Assembly: GCA_902543145.1 (NCBI GenBank)
Contig: CACBXG010000007.1
Location: 35,417 to 99,416 of the forward strand
From: an uncultured SAR116 cluster alpha proteobacterium
Lineage (GTDB): Bacteria > Pseudomonadota > Alphaproteobacteria > Puniceispirillales > Marisalimonadaceae
Reading direction: 5' to 3'
Length of the DNA stretch: 64,000 nt
Shown here: positions 1-10,014 of the stretch, piece after piece
Numbering within the stretch: position 1 is the first letter of the stretch
How the letters are laid out: the number at the start of each line of letters is the position of its first letter
Position numbers and translations under genes: made by a program
Notes under the pieces: generated by a model
Database searches by the model: none
The model's input: the letters and a program-made list of their open reading frames with translations, nothing else
Told to the model about the DNA's origin: nothing

Positions 1-135
1 TAATCGAACATCATAAAATGCAGCTATCACAGGAATTGTTATTATAGGCGCTCCCGCACCAGTCGCACCTTTAAGTGTTCCTGCTAAAGCAAAAGCAGCT
101 AAAATTGCACAAATCGTAATTGGATCAAAAGTCAT
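1..135 (-). CDS. TauE/SafE-family (TSUP) membrane permease, N-terminal fragment, truncated by window edge
   Basis: Reverse strand reads MTFDPITICAILAAFALAGTLKGATGAGAPIITIPVIAAFYDVRL, open to the window edge; hydrophobic with the G-x-x-G-x-G-x-P pattern of TSUP permeases. Confidence 0.6.
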   Translation of the reverse strand, partial: MTFDPITICAILAAFALAGTLKGATGAGAPIITIPVIAAFYDVRL

Positions 136-142
136 AAAATCT

Positions 143-1114
143 TTAAACTTTTAAAATCAATTTTCCAAAATGTTGATTCTCTCTCATACATGACAAAGCA
201 TCAGCAACATCATTAAATTCAAAAATCTTTTCTATTGGTAAAGATAGTTTTCCTATAACAACTAAATCACCTAAATCACTCCACATTTTTGAGTAGACTT
301 CTCTGATTTCGTTTATTGATCTAGTTCTAAAAGTGACACCATGATAATTTATTCTTCTTAAAGCATGAAGATCACAATTAAATTCTGTATTACCTCCAGC
401 TAACCTTCCTACATTTACAATTGTTCCTTTTACTTTGGATGCTCTCATATTTTCGTTGATTGTGTAACCAGAAAGTTGATCTATAATTAAATCTACACCT
501 TCATAATTAGTTGCTTGTAATACATGATCAACCCAGTCTTTATCTTTTGAATTTACCACTAGGTCAGCACCAAAGGATTTTAATTTATCAAATTTTTCTG
601 GCTTTGTAGATGTTCCTATAATTAGTTTAGCCCCTAAATATTTTGCTATTTGGAGTCCCATAAGACCAACACCTGAACTTGCTCCTTGTATTAAAATTGT
701 TTGTCCTTTACTAAAATTACCAATTGTAACAATAGCATTATGCATCGTTGCTAGAGCTATGGGTAATGTACTAGCTGTAGCAAAATCCATATTATTATCA
801 GGTATCTTTATTACTCTTCCATAATCTGCAATTGCATATTCAGCCCAAACTGAAGCTCCTGAACACATAACTCTATCCCCAATTGAGAGATTTTTTACAT
901 GTTCTCCACATTGAATTATTTCTCCTGAAAACTCCATCCCAACAATTGTACCGGGACCTCCAGCCGCACCATGTGCTCCACCATCAGCTACAACTAAATC
1001 AGCTCTATTCAATCCACATGCATGTACCTTTACGAGAACCTCAGTATCATTGGGAGATGGGGTATCTACATCAATTATTTGAACTCCAGATTCAACTACA
1101 GTAACTGCTTTCAT
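143..1114 (-). CDS. Zinc-type alcohol dehydrogenase / NADPH:quinone oxidoreductase family protein
   Basis: MDR-family motifs: GLNRADLVVADG, GMEFSGEI, QGASSGVGLMGLQIAKYLGAKLI. Confidence 0.88.
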   Translation of the reverse strand: MKAVTVVESGVQIIDVDTPSPNDTEVLVKVHACGLNRADLVVADGGAHGAAGGPGTIVGMEFSGEIIQCGEHVKNLSIGDRVMCSGASVWAEYAIADYGRVIKIPDNNMDFATASTLPIALATMHNAIVTIGNFSKGQTILIQGASSGVGLMGLQIAKYLGAKLIIGTSTKPEKFDKLKSFGADLVVNSKDKDWVDHVLQATNYEGVDLIIDQLSGYTINENMRASKVKGTIVNVGRLAGGNTEFNCDLHALRRINYHGVTFRTRSINEIREVYSKMWSDLGDLVVIGKLSLPIEKIFEFNDVADALSCMRENQHFGKLILKV

Positions 1115-1139
1115 TCTTATCCTCTCAAATATTTGAATT

Positions 1140-1898
1140 TTATGATCTTGCTTCTTTAATTTTGTTACTCAAACCTTCAGCATAAATTCTAACATCACTA
1201 GCCAATGTAGCTAAATCATAACCATTAGATAGTTTTTCTTTTAAATAAGCAGGAGAAAGACAATGTATACCAACTTTAATATTATTGCTTTTACAAGCAT
1301 CATAAATTTTGTTTATAGCACTAATCATTTCAGGTTCAACTCTATCTAAACCAGGATTGAAACCCATAGAAATACTAAGATCTGAAGGCCCAATATAAAT
1401 TCCTGTTAATCCTTCAGTTGCGGCTATTTTTTCAACATTTTCAAGAGCTTCAACTGTTTCTATCATAGCTAACGAAATAATTTTGTCATTTGCCTCATCA
1501 TGATAGTTTGCACCATGAACCATTAAAGCTCTTGTTGGCCCAGAACTTCGGTGTCCTTCAGGAGCATATCTGGTAGCACCTACAAAATTAATAGCATCTT
1601 CGGGGGTATTAATCATTGGACATATAATACCTAAGGCACCTGCATCAAGTGACTTCATTATAATTCCTGGCTCGTTCCATGGGACCCTTACCATAGGGGT
1701 TTTACCTGAACCTGAAATAACTTGTAACATATTTAATGCAGCTTGATAATCAACAAGTCCATGTTGCATATCAATTGTAATAGAATCAAAATCATTCATA
1801 GACATCATTTCAGCAGTCACAGCACTTGGTATCGAACACCAAGCATTGATGGCCCCTTTTTCTTTTGTCCAACAATCTCTTAATGTTTGTTGTTTCAT
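1140..1898 (-). CDS. HpcH/HpaI aldolase family protein
   Basis: Motifs ITIDMQHGLVDYQ, DAGALGIICPMINTPEDA, IYIGPSDLSISMG typical of HpcH/HpaI aldolases. Confidence 0.9.
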   Translation of the reverse strand: MKQQTLRDCWTKEKGAINAWCSIPSAVTAEMMSMNDFDSITIDMQHGLVDYQAALNMLQVISGSGKTPMVRVPWNEPGIIMKSLDAGALGIICPMINTPEDAINFVGATRYAPEGHRSSGPTRALMVHGANYHDEANDKIISLAMIETVEALENVEKIAATEGLTGIYIGPSDLSISMGFNPGLDRVEPEMISAINKIYDACKSNNIKVGIHCLSPAYLKEKLSNGYDLATLASDVRIYAEGLSNKIKEARS

Positions 1899-1907
1899 TT
1901 TTTTCTC

Positions 1908-2891
1908 CTATAAAACATTCTTGTTAATAATAACTTCTGGATCTACTTTGTTATCAAATACATCAAGTACATTTTGAACAGCTTGTTTGGACATCCTTAT
2001 TGTTGCCTCTTGAGTAACTCCTGCAATATGAGGAGAAAGTAGAATATTATCTAGACTAAATAATGGATTTGAAGACGTAGATGGCTCATCGTCGTAAACA
2101 TCTAAACCAGCAGCTCTAATTTTATTAGATTTTAGAGCATCTAATAATGCGACTTCATTAATAATTCCTCCTCTGGCACAATTAATTAAAAAAGCACTTT
2201 CTTTCATAATTTTAAACTCATTTTCAGAAAACATATTAGTTGTTTCTTCATTTTTAGGGCAATGTAATGAAACGGCATCCATTTGAGGTAAAATATCAAG
2301 AAAGTTACTTACATAATTGGCACCTGATTTTTTTATTTCTGACTCATCTACATAAGGATCGTAAACAAATACTTTCATATCAAATGCAAGAGCCCTTTTA
2401 ACTAATCTAGAACCTATTCTACCAAAACCAATTACTAACAAATTCTTATCTGCAAGATCCCACGCCCTTATATCCCAACGGGTTGACCAATCAGCTTTGC
2501 GGGCAAATTTGTCATAGTAAAAAACATTTTTTGATAATGCTAATAACATAAACATTGCATGTTCAGCTACGGAAATCATATTTGAATGAGCAGCAATGGC
2601 TAAGGGTATGCCAAAATCATTTAAAGCTTCAACATCAATAGAATCATAACCTACACCGTGTCTTGAGACCACTTGTAGATTTTTTGAGTTTTCAATTATA
2701 TTTCTAGAAATATTAGCAGTTCTTACTGTGATCCCATGAACTTCTTTTGCAGCTTCAAGAATTTCATCTTCATTTGCTGACATTATTGTAATGGGTTCAA
2801 TATCGTCTCTTTGCAATAATAGTTTTTGACCCTCTTCATGGAGACCTTGAATCATTAAAACTTTCTTTTTATTATTAAAATTTTTGCTCAT
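1908..2891 (-). CDS. D-isomer-specific 2-hydroxyacid dehydrogenase (phosphoglycerate dehydrogenase-like)
   Basis: SRHGVGYDSID, VIGFGRIGSRLVKRA, NCARGGIINE, GLDVYDDEP motifs. Confidence 0.9.
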   Translation of the reverse strand: MSKNFNNKKKVLMIQGLHEEGQKLLLQRDDIEPITIMSANEDEILEAAKEVHGITVRTANISRNIIENSKNLQVVSRHGVGYDSIDVEALNDFGIPLAIAAHSNMISVAEHAMFMLLALSKNVFYYDKFARKADWSTRWDIRAWDLADKNLLVIGFGRIGSRLVKRALAFDMKVFVYDPYVDESEIKKSGANYVSNFLDILPQMDAVSLHCPKNEETTNMFSENEFKIMKESAFLINCARGGIINEVALLDALKSNKIRAAGLDVYDDEPSTSSNPLFSLDNILLSPHIAGVTQEATIRMSKQAVQNVLDVFDNKVDPEVIINKNVL

Positions 2892-3041
2892 AATATTGCC
2901 CCTTAAATCAAGAACTAAATAAAAATTATTTAAACTTAAATATATTTTTCTAAATAATTTAGCTAAAATGGTAGTCTATAGAAATAAAATTTGTAAGCAA
3001 AATTTATTGAAAACAAAATTTCATTAAATTATTATTGATTA

Positions 3042-5225
3042 ATGAAAACATTTTATCAACTCTGTACTTTTTTAATTTTTATTTTATTTAATAGTTTAAT
3101 TTTAGAAAAAACTTATGCAAAAACCACTTTCAAAGGTGGTATAATAACACAGAGTAAGAGTCTGAAAACGGTAGCGCCTAAAACTAGGAATGACTTAGAA
3201 TTTGATTTAAGTTCATTTGATGACAATCATTTGAGTAAAATGATCAACAAACTAGAAGCAATAAGGTTTGAAAGAAGAATTGGTTATGGTGTGCCTCTTA
3301 AAAGAGTTAAACTTCATATCAACAAAACAAGAAAAGAGGCTGTTGATAATGTTATATCAGATTTAAAACAATACCAGGATGATGTTAACTGGCCACTTTG
3401 GACAGAAAAAGCTATACCTACAAGTTTTATGGAACAAGGATTGAGAGCACAAAAAACCTTTTGCGAGGATGGAGCATTTCTTAACTCACTTAAGGGTGTA
3501 TGGTTAGAAAAATTATCATCTTCAAACACGCCTCAATTTGAGCGATTAGCTATTTTTTGGTTGAATCATTTCTCTGTAAATTTTGATATGTATAAACAAA
3601 AACACGCTTTCTTTCACCATTTAAAATTCATTAGACAAAATGCTAATAAAAGTTACTTAGGTTTCTTAAAAGGAATACTTGAAGACCCTGCAATGATAAC
3701 TTATCTGAATAATGAAAAAAGCTATGCTCAAAATCCCAATGAAAATTTAGCAAGAGAATTTCTTGAGTTATTTAGTCTTGGTCAGGGTCATTACCATGAA
3801 AACGACATAAAAAATTTAGCAAGACATATTTCTGGAAATTCTATTAATTTTGTTACAGAAAAGTTTCATAAATATCATTATAAAACATCAACCAAAATAT
3901 ATTCTGCATTTGGAAAAAAATACAAAAGTGATCGAGAATTTATTGAAATTTTAAAAAATCATCCATCTTTCGGAGAATTTATAGCTAAAAAATTTTACAG
4001 GGAATATGTAGAATTGGAGGAACCATCTAAAGAAGATTTAGCATATTTAGTAACTTACTTTAAAAAATCAAACTTTGAAATTCCAGAAATGCTTCGTGCT
4101 ATATTATATTTAAAAAAGTTTTGGGAAAAAAAATTATCATTGATTAAATCACCTTTAGAACTATTTTATGGAACGGCTAGAACATTAAATTACTCAGGTT
4201 TAGATAATAATCATATAAGCCTCATAGATAATATGGAAGAAAGTGGTCAAAGGCTTTTTAATCCTCCTAACATAGCGGGATGGCCTTATGGGAAAGAATG
4301 GCTTGGTGGGCAAAAATTAGAAAAAAGAATTAACCTTCTAAGGGAAAATTTTAAAAACATTCCAACTACAGTTAATATTTTAAGAAATAATACAGAAGAA
4401 AATATAAATGATATTAAAAATTCTTATAATGAAATCTTGGAAAAATTCTTCTTAGACACTTCAAAAAACCAAATGGCAATCGAAACTATTTTGTTAGGAT
4501 ATATACCTAAAGATTTTGCAACAAGAAAATGGGCTGACTTTAGAGTATATTTTTATAACGTCAAATTCTTAGGAAAAAGATGGAAAGGTATAGAAGTTCA
4601 ATTTGGAACAGATAAAAATAATACAAAACAATACAAAGAAATGAATAGATTTACTTTTTATGACGGTTTTAGTTCACCTCAAATAATTACAAATTGGAAA
4701 TGGAATTGGTTTTCAGATTGGCGAGCTACTCGAGGTTTATCAAGTTCTTTCCCATCAGGACCTAAAATGGAAAAGTTTTATAATCAAAGTAAAGAAACAC
4801 AAAAATTATTATACTATCTTTTATTATCCATGGAGCATGTATTAAAAAAACAGAAGATATTTTATAACAGGCTATATGAGAACAAAGATGCGAGCTTATT
4901 CTTACAAGAACGAGTTAAAGAAGTAAAAAAAATATTAAACCTTGATAAAAATAAAGTTCATACAAAATTATTTTCATATCCACAAAATGGTTATTTTACT
5001 GTAGAAAAAGGTAAACATAATTTATTTAATTGTGGAATAACAAGGTATGGATTAAATTTTTTCAATATATTTCAAAGTAACACTTTTGAAAATTTTTCTG
5101 GTTTAAATGTAATTAATAATAGTGGTATTGACATAGCTGAATTATTAATTCCTGACTTAAATTTTAATATTGAAAAAGATAATTACATGGAGCTTCTTAC
5201 TCATGAGGGTTATCAATTAAAATGA
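3042..5225 (+). CDS. DUF1800 family secreted protein with long C-terminal extension
   Basis: N-terminal signal peptide; DUF1800-type motifs (NENLAREFLELFSLGQGHYHENDIKNLAR, IKSPLELFYGTAR, PPNIAGWPYGKEWL); overlaps downstream DUF1501 ORF by ATGA. Confidence 0.85.
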   Translation: MKTFYQLCTFLIFILFNSLILEKTYAKTTFKGGIITQSKSLKTVAPKTRNDLEFDLSSFDDNHLSKMINKLEAIRFERRIGYGVPLKRVKLHINKTRKEAVDNVISDLKQYQDDVNWPLWTEKAIPTSFMEQGLRAQKTFCEDGAFLNSLKGVWLEKLSSSNTPQFERLAIFWLNHFSVNFDMYKQKHAFFHHLKFIRQNANKSYLGFLKGILEDPAMITYLNNEKSYAQNPNENLAREFLELFSLGQGHYHENDIKNLARHISGNSINFVTEKFHKYHYKTSTKIYSAFGKKYKSDREFIEILKNHPSFGEFIAKKFYREYVELEEPSKEDLAYLVTYFKKSNFEIPEMLRAILYLKKFWEKKLSLIKSPLELFYGTARTLNYSGLDNNHISLIDNMEESGQRLFNPPNIAGWPYGKEWLGGQKLEKRINLLRENFKNIPTTVNILRNNTEENINDIKNSYNEILEKFFLDTSKNQMAIETILLGYIPKDFATRKWADFRVYFYNVKFLGKRWKGIEVQFGTDKNNTKQYKEMNRFTFYDGFSSPQIITNWKWNWFSDWRATRGLSSSFPSGPKMEKFYNQSKETQKLLYYLLLSMEHVLKKQKIFYNRLYENKDASLFLQERVKEVKKILNLDKNKVHTKLFSYPQNGYFTVEKGKHNLFNCGITRYGLNFFNIFQSNTFENFSGLNVINNSGIDIAELLIPDLNFNIEKDNYMELLTHEGYQLK

Positions 5226-6397
5226 AAATAAACAGAAGAAATTTTTTAACGCTTGCTGGTAATACTTTTTTATTTTCACATTTTCCGTCTTTTGCATGGT
5301 CTCAAATTAATAATAATAAAATCTTAATACTAATTGAGCTACAAGGAGCTAATGATGGATTAAATACAGTTATTCCTTATACCCAAAAATTCTATTATAA
5401 TTTAAGACCAACTATTGGGATAGAGAAAAGCAAAATTTTAACAATCGATAAAGAAAATGGTCTCCATTATAGCTTAAAATCCCTTTCAAATCTATTTGAG
5501 AAAGGAGAGCTAAAAATTGTTCAAAATTTGGGATATCCACACCCAGTTTTATCTCATTTTAGATCAATTGATATATGGGAGACAGGAGGGGATGGTAAAT
5601 CTCAAAGTAGAAATGGATGGCTAGTCAAATCACTTGAGGATTATGTCCAAAAAACAAGTGTTGATGCTAAAGCAATTTTTTTAGATAATTCAAATTCTAT
5701 ATTTAGAGGTGGACACGAAGGTTATCTTGGTCCTAATGCTCTTGGCCTTGAACCACAAAAGATAGAGGTAAGAGATACAATAGTTCCTGTTGACGATAGA
5801 AAAAATTTTGGATTACTAAATGATTTAATAGAAAAAAGAAAATCTAGTAATGAAACTTTAAATAAATTTTCTTATAAACTTAAACAAAGTAAAAAAAGTT
5901 TTCAATTCGGAGGGCGAAGAAATAAAGGTGGTCAATTAGCTGTTCAGCTTGAAAATGTATGTAATATGATTGGAGCTGGAATAAATATACCAGTTTTTAA
6001 AACAGCCTTAGGTAGTTTTGACACTCATAACAATCAAGATGCGACACATAGGCGTCTATTACAGAATCTTGATGTTTCAATTTCCTTAACAGTAAAAGCT
6101 CTAAAAAAAATTGGTGTTTGGGAAAATACAATCATTATGACTTATTCAGAATTTGGCCGAAGGGCTAAAGAAAATGGTTCAAGAGGAACTGATCATGGCA
6201 TGGCGGCGCCACATTTTCTTATAGGTGGGAAAATAAATGGTGGTATTATTGGTGAATATGATGACCTTAGCAGATTATGGAACAACAATATTAATTATAA
6301 AATTGACTATCGATCTTTATATGATTTTATTCTTCGTGAACATTTTAATATAAAAAACAACCCATTTTCCAAATTTAATAATAAGCTTATAGTTTAA
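5222..6397 (+). CDS. DUF1501 family protein, probable Tat substrate
   Basis: RRNFLTLAG twin-arginine N-terminus; ELQGANDGLNTVIPY, FDTHNNQ, TYSEFGRRAKENGSRGTDHGMAAPHFLIGG motifs. Confidence 0.9.
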   Translation: MKINRRNFLTLAGNTFLFSHFPSFAWSQINNNKILILIELQGANDGLNTVIPYTQKFYYNLRPTIGIEKSKILTIDKENGLHYSLKSLSNLFEKGELKIVQNLGYPHPVLSHFRSIDIWETGGDGKSQSRNGWLVKSLEDYVQKTSVDAKAIFLDNSNSIFRGGHEGYLGPNALGLEPQKIEVRDTIVPVDDRKNFGLLNDLIEKRKSSNETLNKFSYKLKQSKKSFQFGGRRNKGGQLAVQLENVCNMIGAGINIPVFKTALGSFDTHNNQDATHRRLLQNLDVSISLTVKALKKIGVWENTIIMTYSEFGRRAKENGSRGTDHGMAAPHFLIGGKINGGIIGEYDDLSRLWNNNINYKIDYRSLYDFILREHFNIKNNPFSKFNNKLIV

Positions 6398-6467
6398 TAT
6401 TCAAAAAATAAGGAATAAACAAATGGGATATTACTAACGGTTTAGTTAAAACTTTAAAATTAAAAAG

Positions 6468-6543
6468 TGGTGCCCGGGGGCGGATTCGAACCACCGACAC
6501 GAGGATTTTCAGTCCTCTGCTCTACCTACTGAGCTACCCGGGC
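6468..6543 (-). tRNA. tRNA-Phe (GAA), CCA encoded
   Basis: Reverse complement GCCCGGGTAGCTCAGTAGGTAGAGCAGAGGACTGAAAATCCTCGTGTCGGTGGTTCGAATCCGCCCCCGGGCACCA folds as a cloverleaf; anticodon GAA. Confidence 0.97.
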
Positions 6544-6602
6544 TATGATTAAATTATCTATAACGTGATCATCACATTATGTCTAGCTAACAAAAAAAAA
6601 AA

Positions 6603-6773
6603 TTAAATATCCTTTTCATAATCATCTTCATTTATATGGATTGAGTATTTTTCACCCAACCAATTGCTTAAATCTATATCACTACAACGTTTAGAACAGA
6701 ATGGTTTTGTATCTAATGTGACATCAAATTCTTTATCACAATTAACACATTTTATTTTTTGATTTTCTCTCAT
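6603..6773 (-). CDS. yacG: DNA gyrase inhibitor YacG (zinc-binding)
   Basis: Manual translation MRENQKIKCVNCDKEFDVTLDTKPFCSKRCSDIDLSNWLGEKYSIHINEDDYEKDI; CxxC...CSxRC + DLxxWL signature; start overlaps stop of the upstream rng-like gene; not in the supplied ORF track. Confidence 0.92.
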   Translation of the reverse strand: MRENQKIKCVNCDKEFDVTLDTKPFCSKRCSDIDLSNWLGEKYSIHINEDDYEKDI

Positions 6774-7810
6774 TATATTTTTTTTTCTAATAACTCGCCA
6801 TAATCCTTTGGCAGATCTATTCTTTCAATAATATTTATGAATTCTGGTATTTTTTTAAGCTTTAATCTTTTATAGAGATTTTTACCACATAAAAACTCAA
6901 TGTTATTTTTAGATTTGATTTTCTTAGATGCTCTCCATAATGATCTTAAGTGATTTTGAAAATCAAATTCATTTTTGTTAATATAAAAACTCTCTAGAGA
7001 TTTGAAATTTCTTGGTACATACATCTCATAAAGTTGTAATCTAGAAAAACCTAGAAAATTACTATCTAAAAATTTTTTTATTCCTTCTTTAATAATAAAT
7101 TCATGAAGATTTTTTTTTCTAATCAACGACATTCTAGGAAAATCAATAAGTATCATACCTCCTATATTTCTCAATTTGATTTCATCCATACATTTGAGAA
7201 ACACATTTTTACAAAACTTTAACATTTCATCTTCATTATTAATTAATACATTTTTAGTATCAACATCAATAAGAGTGGCTGTTTTTGTTTTTTCAATCCA
7301 TAAAACACCACCATCCTTAATTTTAATCATTGGATCTAGAGCGTTTAAAAAACAATAATCTAAATCCATATCATTCCAATAGATTGCATGATTGTCTTCT
7401 ATAACAGGTATGTTTTTATTAAAGAAAAGATCAATTATCCGTTTTACATTATTTATTTTTTGTAAATCACAATTTCCTGACCACAATTTTGCTTGTATAG
7501 GCTTATCTTCAAACTCTTCACTAGTGATTATAACTTTAATTTTTGCATTATTTTTAAAAAATTTTGTCCCTACTCTGACTGTGATCATTTTTTTAGCATT
7601 TAAACTAGCCCTAACAATCCCACTATTTAATGTTTTTAAAACTGTTGCATCTAAAATATTACCTATTAATGGAGGCTTCTCATCTTGCCAACAAATAATC
7701 TTAACAATTTTGTTACTCTTAATTTCAACTATCCTTGTTTGTTCGGCGCATTTATCTACCAAGATAAAATGATCTTTAATTTCATTAATCATTTTTGAAA
7801 TTATATCCAA
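6773..7810 (-). CDS. rng: Ribonuclease E/G family protein (short form)
   Basis: TLIDVDT and GGMILIDFPRM match the two metal-ligand Asp motifs of the RNase E/G catalytic domain; located between maf and yacG. Confidence 0.8.
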   Translation of the reverse strand: MDIISKMINEIKDHFILVDKCAEQTRIVEIKSNKIVKIICWQDEKPPLIGNILDATVLKTLNSGIVRASLNAKKMITVRVGTKFFKNNAKIKVIITSEEFEDKPIQAKLWSGNCDLQKINNVKRIIDLFFNKNIPVIEDNHAIYWNDMDLDYCFLNALDPMIKIKDGGVLWIEKTKTATLIDVDTKNVLINNEDEMLKFCKNVFLKCMDEIKLRNIGGMILIDFPRMSLIRKKNLHEFIIKEGIKKFLDSNFLGFSRLQLYEMYVPRNFKSLESFYINKNEFDFQNHLRSLWRASKKIKSKNNIEFLCGKNLYKRLKLKKIPEFINIIERIDLPKDYGELLEKKI

Positions 7811-8384
7811 TAGAAATTAATACTCTGTAAAGATCTGCCAGAGGTAAACCTACCACATTGCTATATGAACCAGATATAAAATTTATAAACGATGCAGCAA
7901 TTCCTTGTATAGCGTAACCTCCTGCTTTCCCTTCCCATTCCTTTGTATCAAGGTAAAAAGTTATTTCATCTGGATGTAACCTTTTAAATTTAATTATTGA
8001 TTGTATGGTTTTTGTTTTGAGAGAATTTTTTGGTGAATAAAGAGTGAAACTTGTATAAACTTTATGTCTTCTTCCTGAAATTAGTTTTAAGCACTCCTTT
8101 GCTGTATTTATATCCATAGTTTTTGGTAATATTCTTCTGCCAACAGAAACCACCGTGTCAGCAGTAAGTATTATTGATTGAGGGTATTTTTGTTGAAAAA
8201 CTCTATTTTTTTCTATAGACATTCTTTTAACATATATACGGGGTAGTTCTTTAGAAAATATCTTTTCATCAATATTTGGTGATAATATTAAATTAGGTTT
8301 AATACCTATTTGTCTTAGAAGTTCAAGTCGTCTTTGTGAACTAGATGCTAGTATAAAATGTTTGTTCAATTTATTTTTATCCAT
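7785..8384 (-). CDS. maf: Maf family nucleotide pyrophosphatase
   Basis: LASSSQRRLELLRQIGI, ILTADTVVSVGRR, ISGRRHKVYT, EGKAGGYAIQG motifs. Confidence 0.95.
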   Translation of the reverse strand: MDKNKLNKHFILASSSQRRLELLRQIGIKPNLILSPNIDEKIFSKELPRIYVKRMSIEKNRVFQQKYPQSIILTADTVVSVGRRILPKTMDINTAKECLKLISGRRHKVYTSFTLYSPKNSLKTKTIQSIIKFKRLHPDEITFYLDTKEWEGKAGGYAIQGIAASFINFISGSYSNVVGLPLADLYRVLISIGYNFKND

Positions 8385-8408
8385 AAAACAAACTTAACAC
8401 ATCAGAAT

Positions 8409-8627
8409 TTATTTATATCTAAATGTAATTCTTCCTTTAGTTAAATCATAAGGTGTCATTTCTACATTTACTCTGTCACCAAGTAATACTCGAATACGAT
8501 TTTTCCTCATTTTACCACTTGTATGGGCTAGTACCTCATGGTCATTATCAAGTTTAACTCTGAACATAGCATTAGGTAGAAGTTCTTCTACAATACCAGA
8601 AAATTCTATTACACCTTCTTTAGCCAT
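8409..8627 (-). CDS. infA: Translation initiation factor IF-1
   Basis: 72 aa; [53 protein letters not shown]. Confidence 0.98.
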   Translation of the reverse strand: MAKEGVIEFSGIVEELLPNAMFRVKLDNDHEVLAHTSGKMRKNRIRVLLGDRVNVEMTPYDLTKGRITFRYK

Positions 8628-8706
8628 TTAATCTCTTCTTTAAAATTTAAGTTTAATCTCACTATTATGTCTAATTAGTCAAGATTTTTATATAATATTT
8701 TTTATA

Positions 8707-10014
8707 TTATTTATCTATTCTGATTGAAATAGACCTTGCATGTGCCTCTAAACCTTCTGCTTCAGCTAATGTTATTACATGTTTTCCAAGTTCATTAAGG
8801 CTGTTTTTATTAAAGTTAACTATAGTGGTTCTTTTATAAAAATCTATAACTCCTAATCCACTCGAAAATTTTGCTGTTCCGTTTGTTGGAAGAACGTGAT
8901 TTGGTCCAGCAATATAATCACCCACTGCTTCAGGAGTATAAGGGCCAACAAAGATCGCTCCTGCATTTTTTATTTCTTTTATAACCTTTGGTGCATTTTT
9001 AAGAATTAATTGTAAATGTTCAGGTGCTTTTTTATTTATTAATTCAATAGCTTGATTTAAGTTTTCAACTAAAATTATAGCTCCAAAATCATACCATGAA
9101 GAACTAGCTATTTTGGATCTAGAAATTTGCAAAAGAAGTTTTTCTACCGAAAGCTTCACTTTCGCTGCTATTTCTTTACTTGTTGTTATTAAAATAGACT
9201 GGGCTAATTCATCATGTTCTGCCTGTGATAAAAGATCTATAGCTACATGATCAGCATTAGCTGTTTCATCACAGACAATTAAAACCTCTGAAGGTCCAGC
9301 AATTGAGTCAATTCCTACTTGACCAAACACTTGTCTTTTAGCTTCGGCAACGTAAGCATTTCCAGGACCCACAATTTTATCTACAGATGAAATAGACTTA
9401 GTACCGTATGCGAGTGCAGCAACAGCATGGGCTCCACCCATACGAATAAATTCTGTCACTTTTGCAACATGAGCAGCTGCAAGAACAATAGATGATTGAT
9501 TTATATCTGAGATTGGACTTACAAGTACTCTCCTGTCAACACCAGCAACTAAAGCGGGTATTGCGTTCATTAGTACTGATGATGGATAAATTGCTTTACC
9601 CCCAGGGACATAAAAACCTACGGAGTTTATTGGATAATAAGATAAACCTAAATTAACTTTTAGATTATCTTTATAACTAAAGTTTTTAGGAATTTGTTGA
9701 TTATGAAATTGCCTTATTCTTTTGGCTGCAATATTTAATGCTTTTTTCTGTTCGGTTTTAAGTCCATCGTATGCTTTTTTCAAGGTGTCTTTTGAAATGA
9801 ATAGGTCTTTAATTTTTTTAACTTTTATTTTATCAAATTCACTTACATAATAATTTAGACCATCATCACCCTTTTCAAGTATTTCTTTTAAAATTTTTGT
9901 GACTGTAAGATTAATTTTAATGTTCGATTTTCTTTCATCATTTATCAAATTCTCAAATTTTTTTTTAAAACCTCTATCTGTATAATTAATATATCTAGTT
10001 TTAAGTTTATACAT
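8707..10014 (-). CDS. hisD: Histidinol dehydrogenase
   Basis: VGFYVPGGKAIYPSSVLMNAIPA, KIVGPGNAYVAEAKR, IAGPSEVLI, LSQAEHDELAQS. Confidence 0.98.
   Translation of the reverse strand: MYKLKTRYINYTDRGFKKKFENLINDERKSNIKINLTVTKILKEILEKGDDGLNYYVSEFDKIKVKKIKDLFISKDTLKKAYDGLKTEQKKALNIAAKRIRQFHNQQIPKNFSYKDNLKVNLGLSYYPINSVGFYVPGGKAIYPSSVLMNAIPALVAGVDRRVLVSPISDINQSSIVLAAAHVAKVTEFIRMGGAHAVAALAYGTKSISSVDKIVGPGNAYVAEAKRQVFGQVGIDSIAGPSEVLIVCDETANADHVAIDLLSQAEHDELAQSILITTSKEIAAKVKLSVEKLLLQISRSKIASSSWYDFGAIILVENLNQAIELINKKAPEHLQLILKNAPKVIKEIKNAGAIFVGPYTPEAVGDYIAGPNHVLPTNGTAKFSSGLGVIDFYKRTTIVNFNKNSLNELGKHVITLAEAEGLEAHARSISIRIDK

Noticed and set aside
883-1104. Short plus-strand ORF of 73 aa, and many similar ORFs (e.g. 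7176-7358, 7392-7772, 11748-12137, 40509-41336, 62521-62859)
   Set aside because: Each is antisense to or in an alternate frame of a strongly supported gene; composition is low-complexity and no family motifs are visible.
6773-7810. Loss of catalytic residues in the RNase E/G-like protein
   Set aside because: Closer reading shows both Asp motifs (LIDVDT, LIDFPRM) are retained, so it is not obviously inactive.
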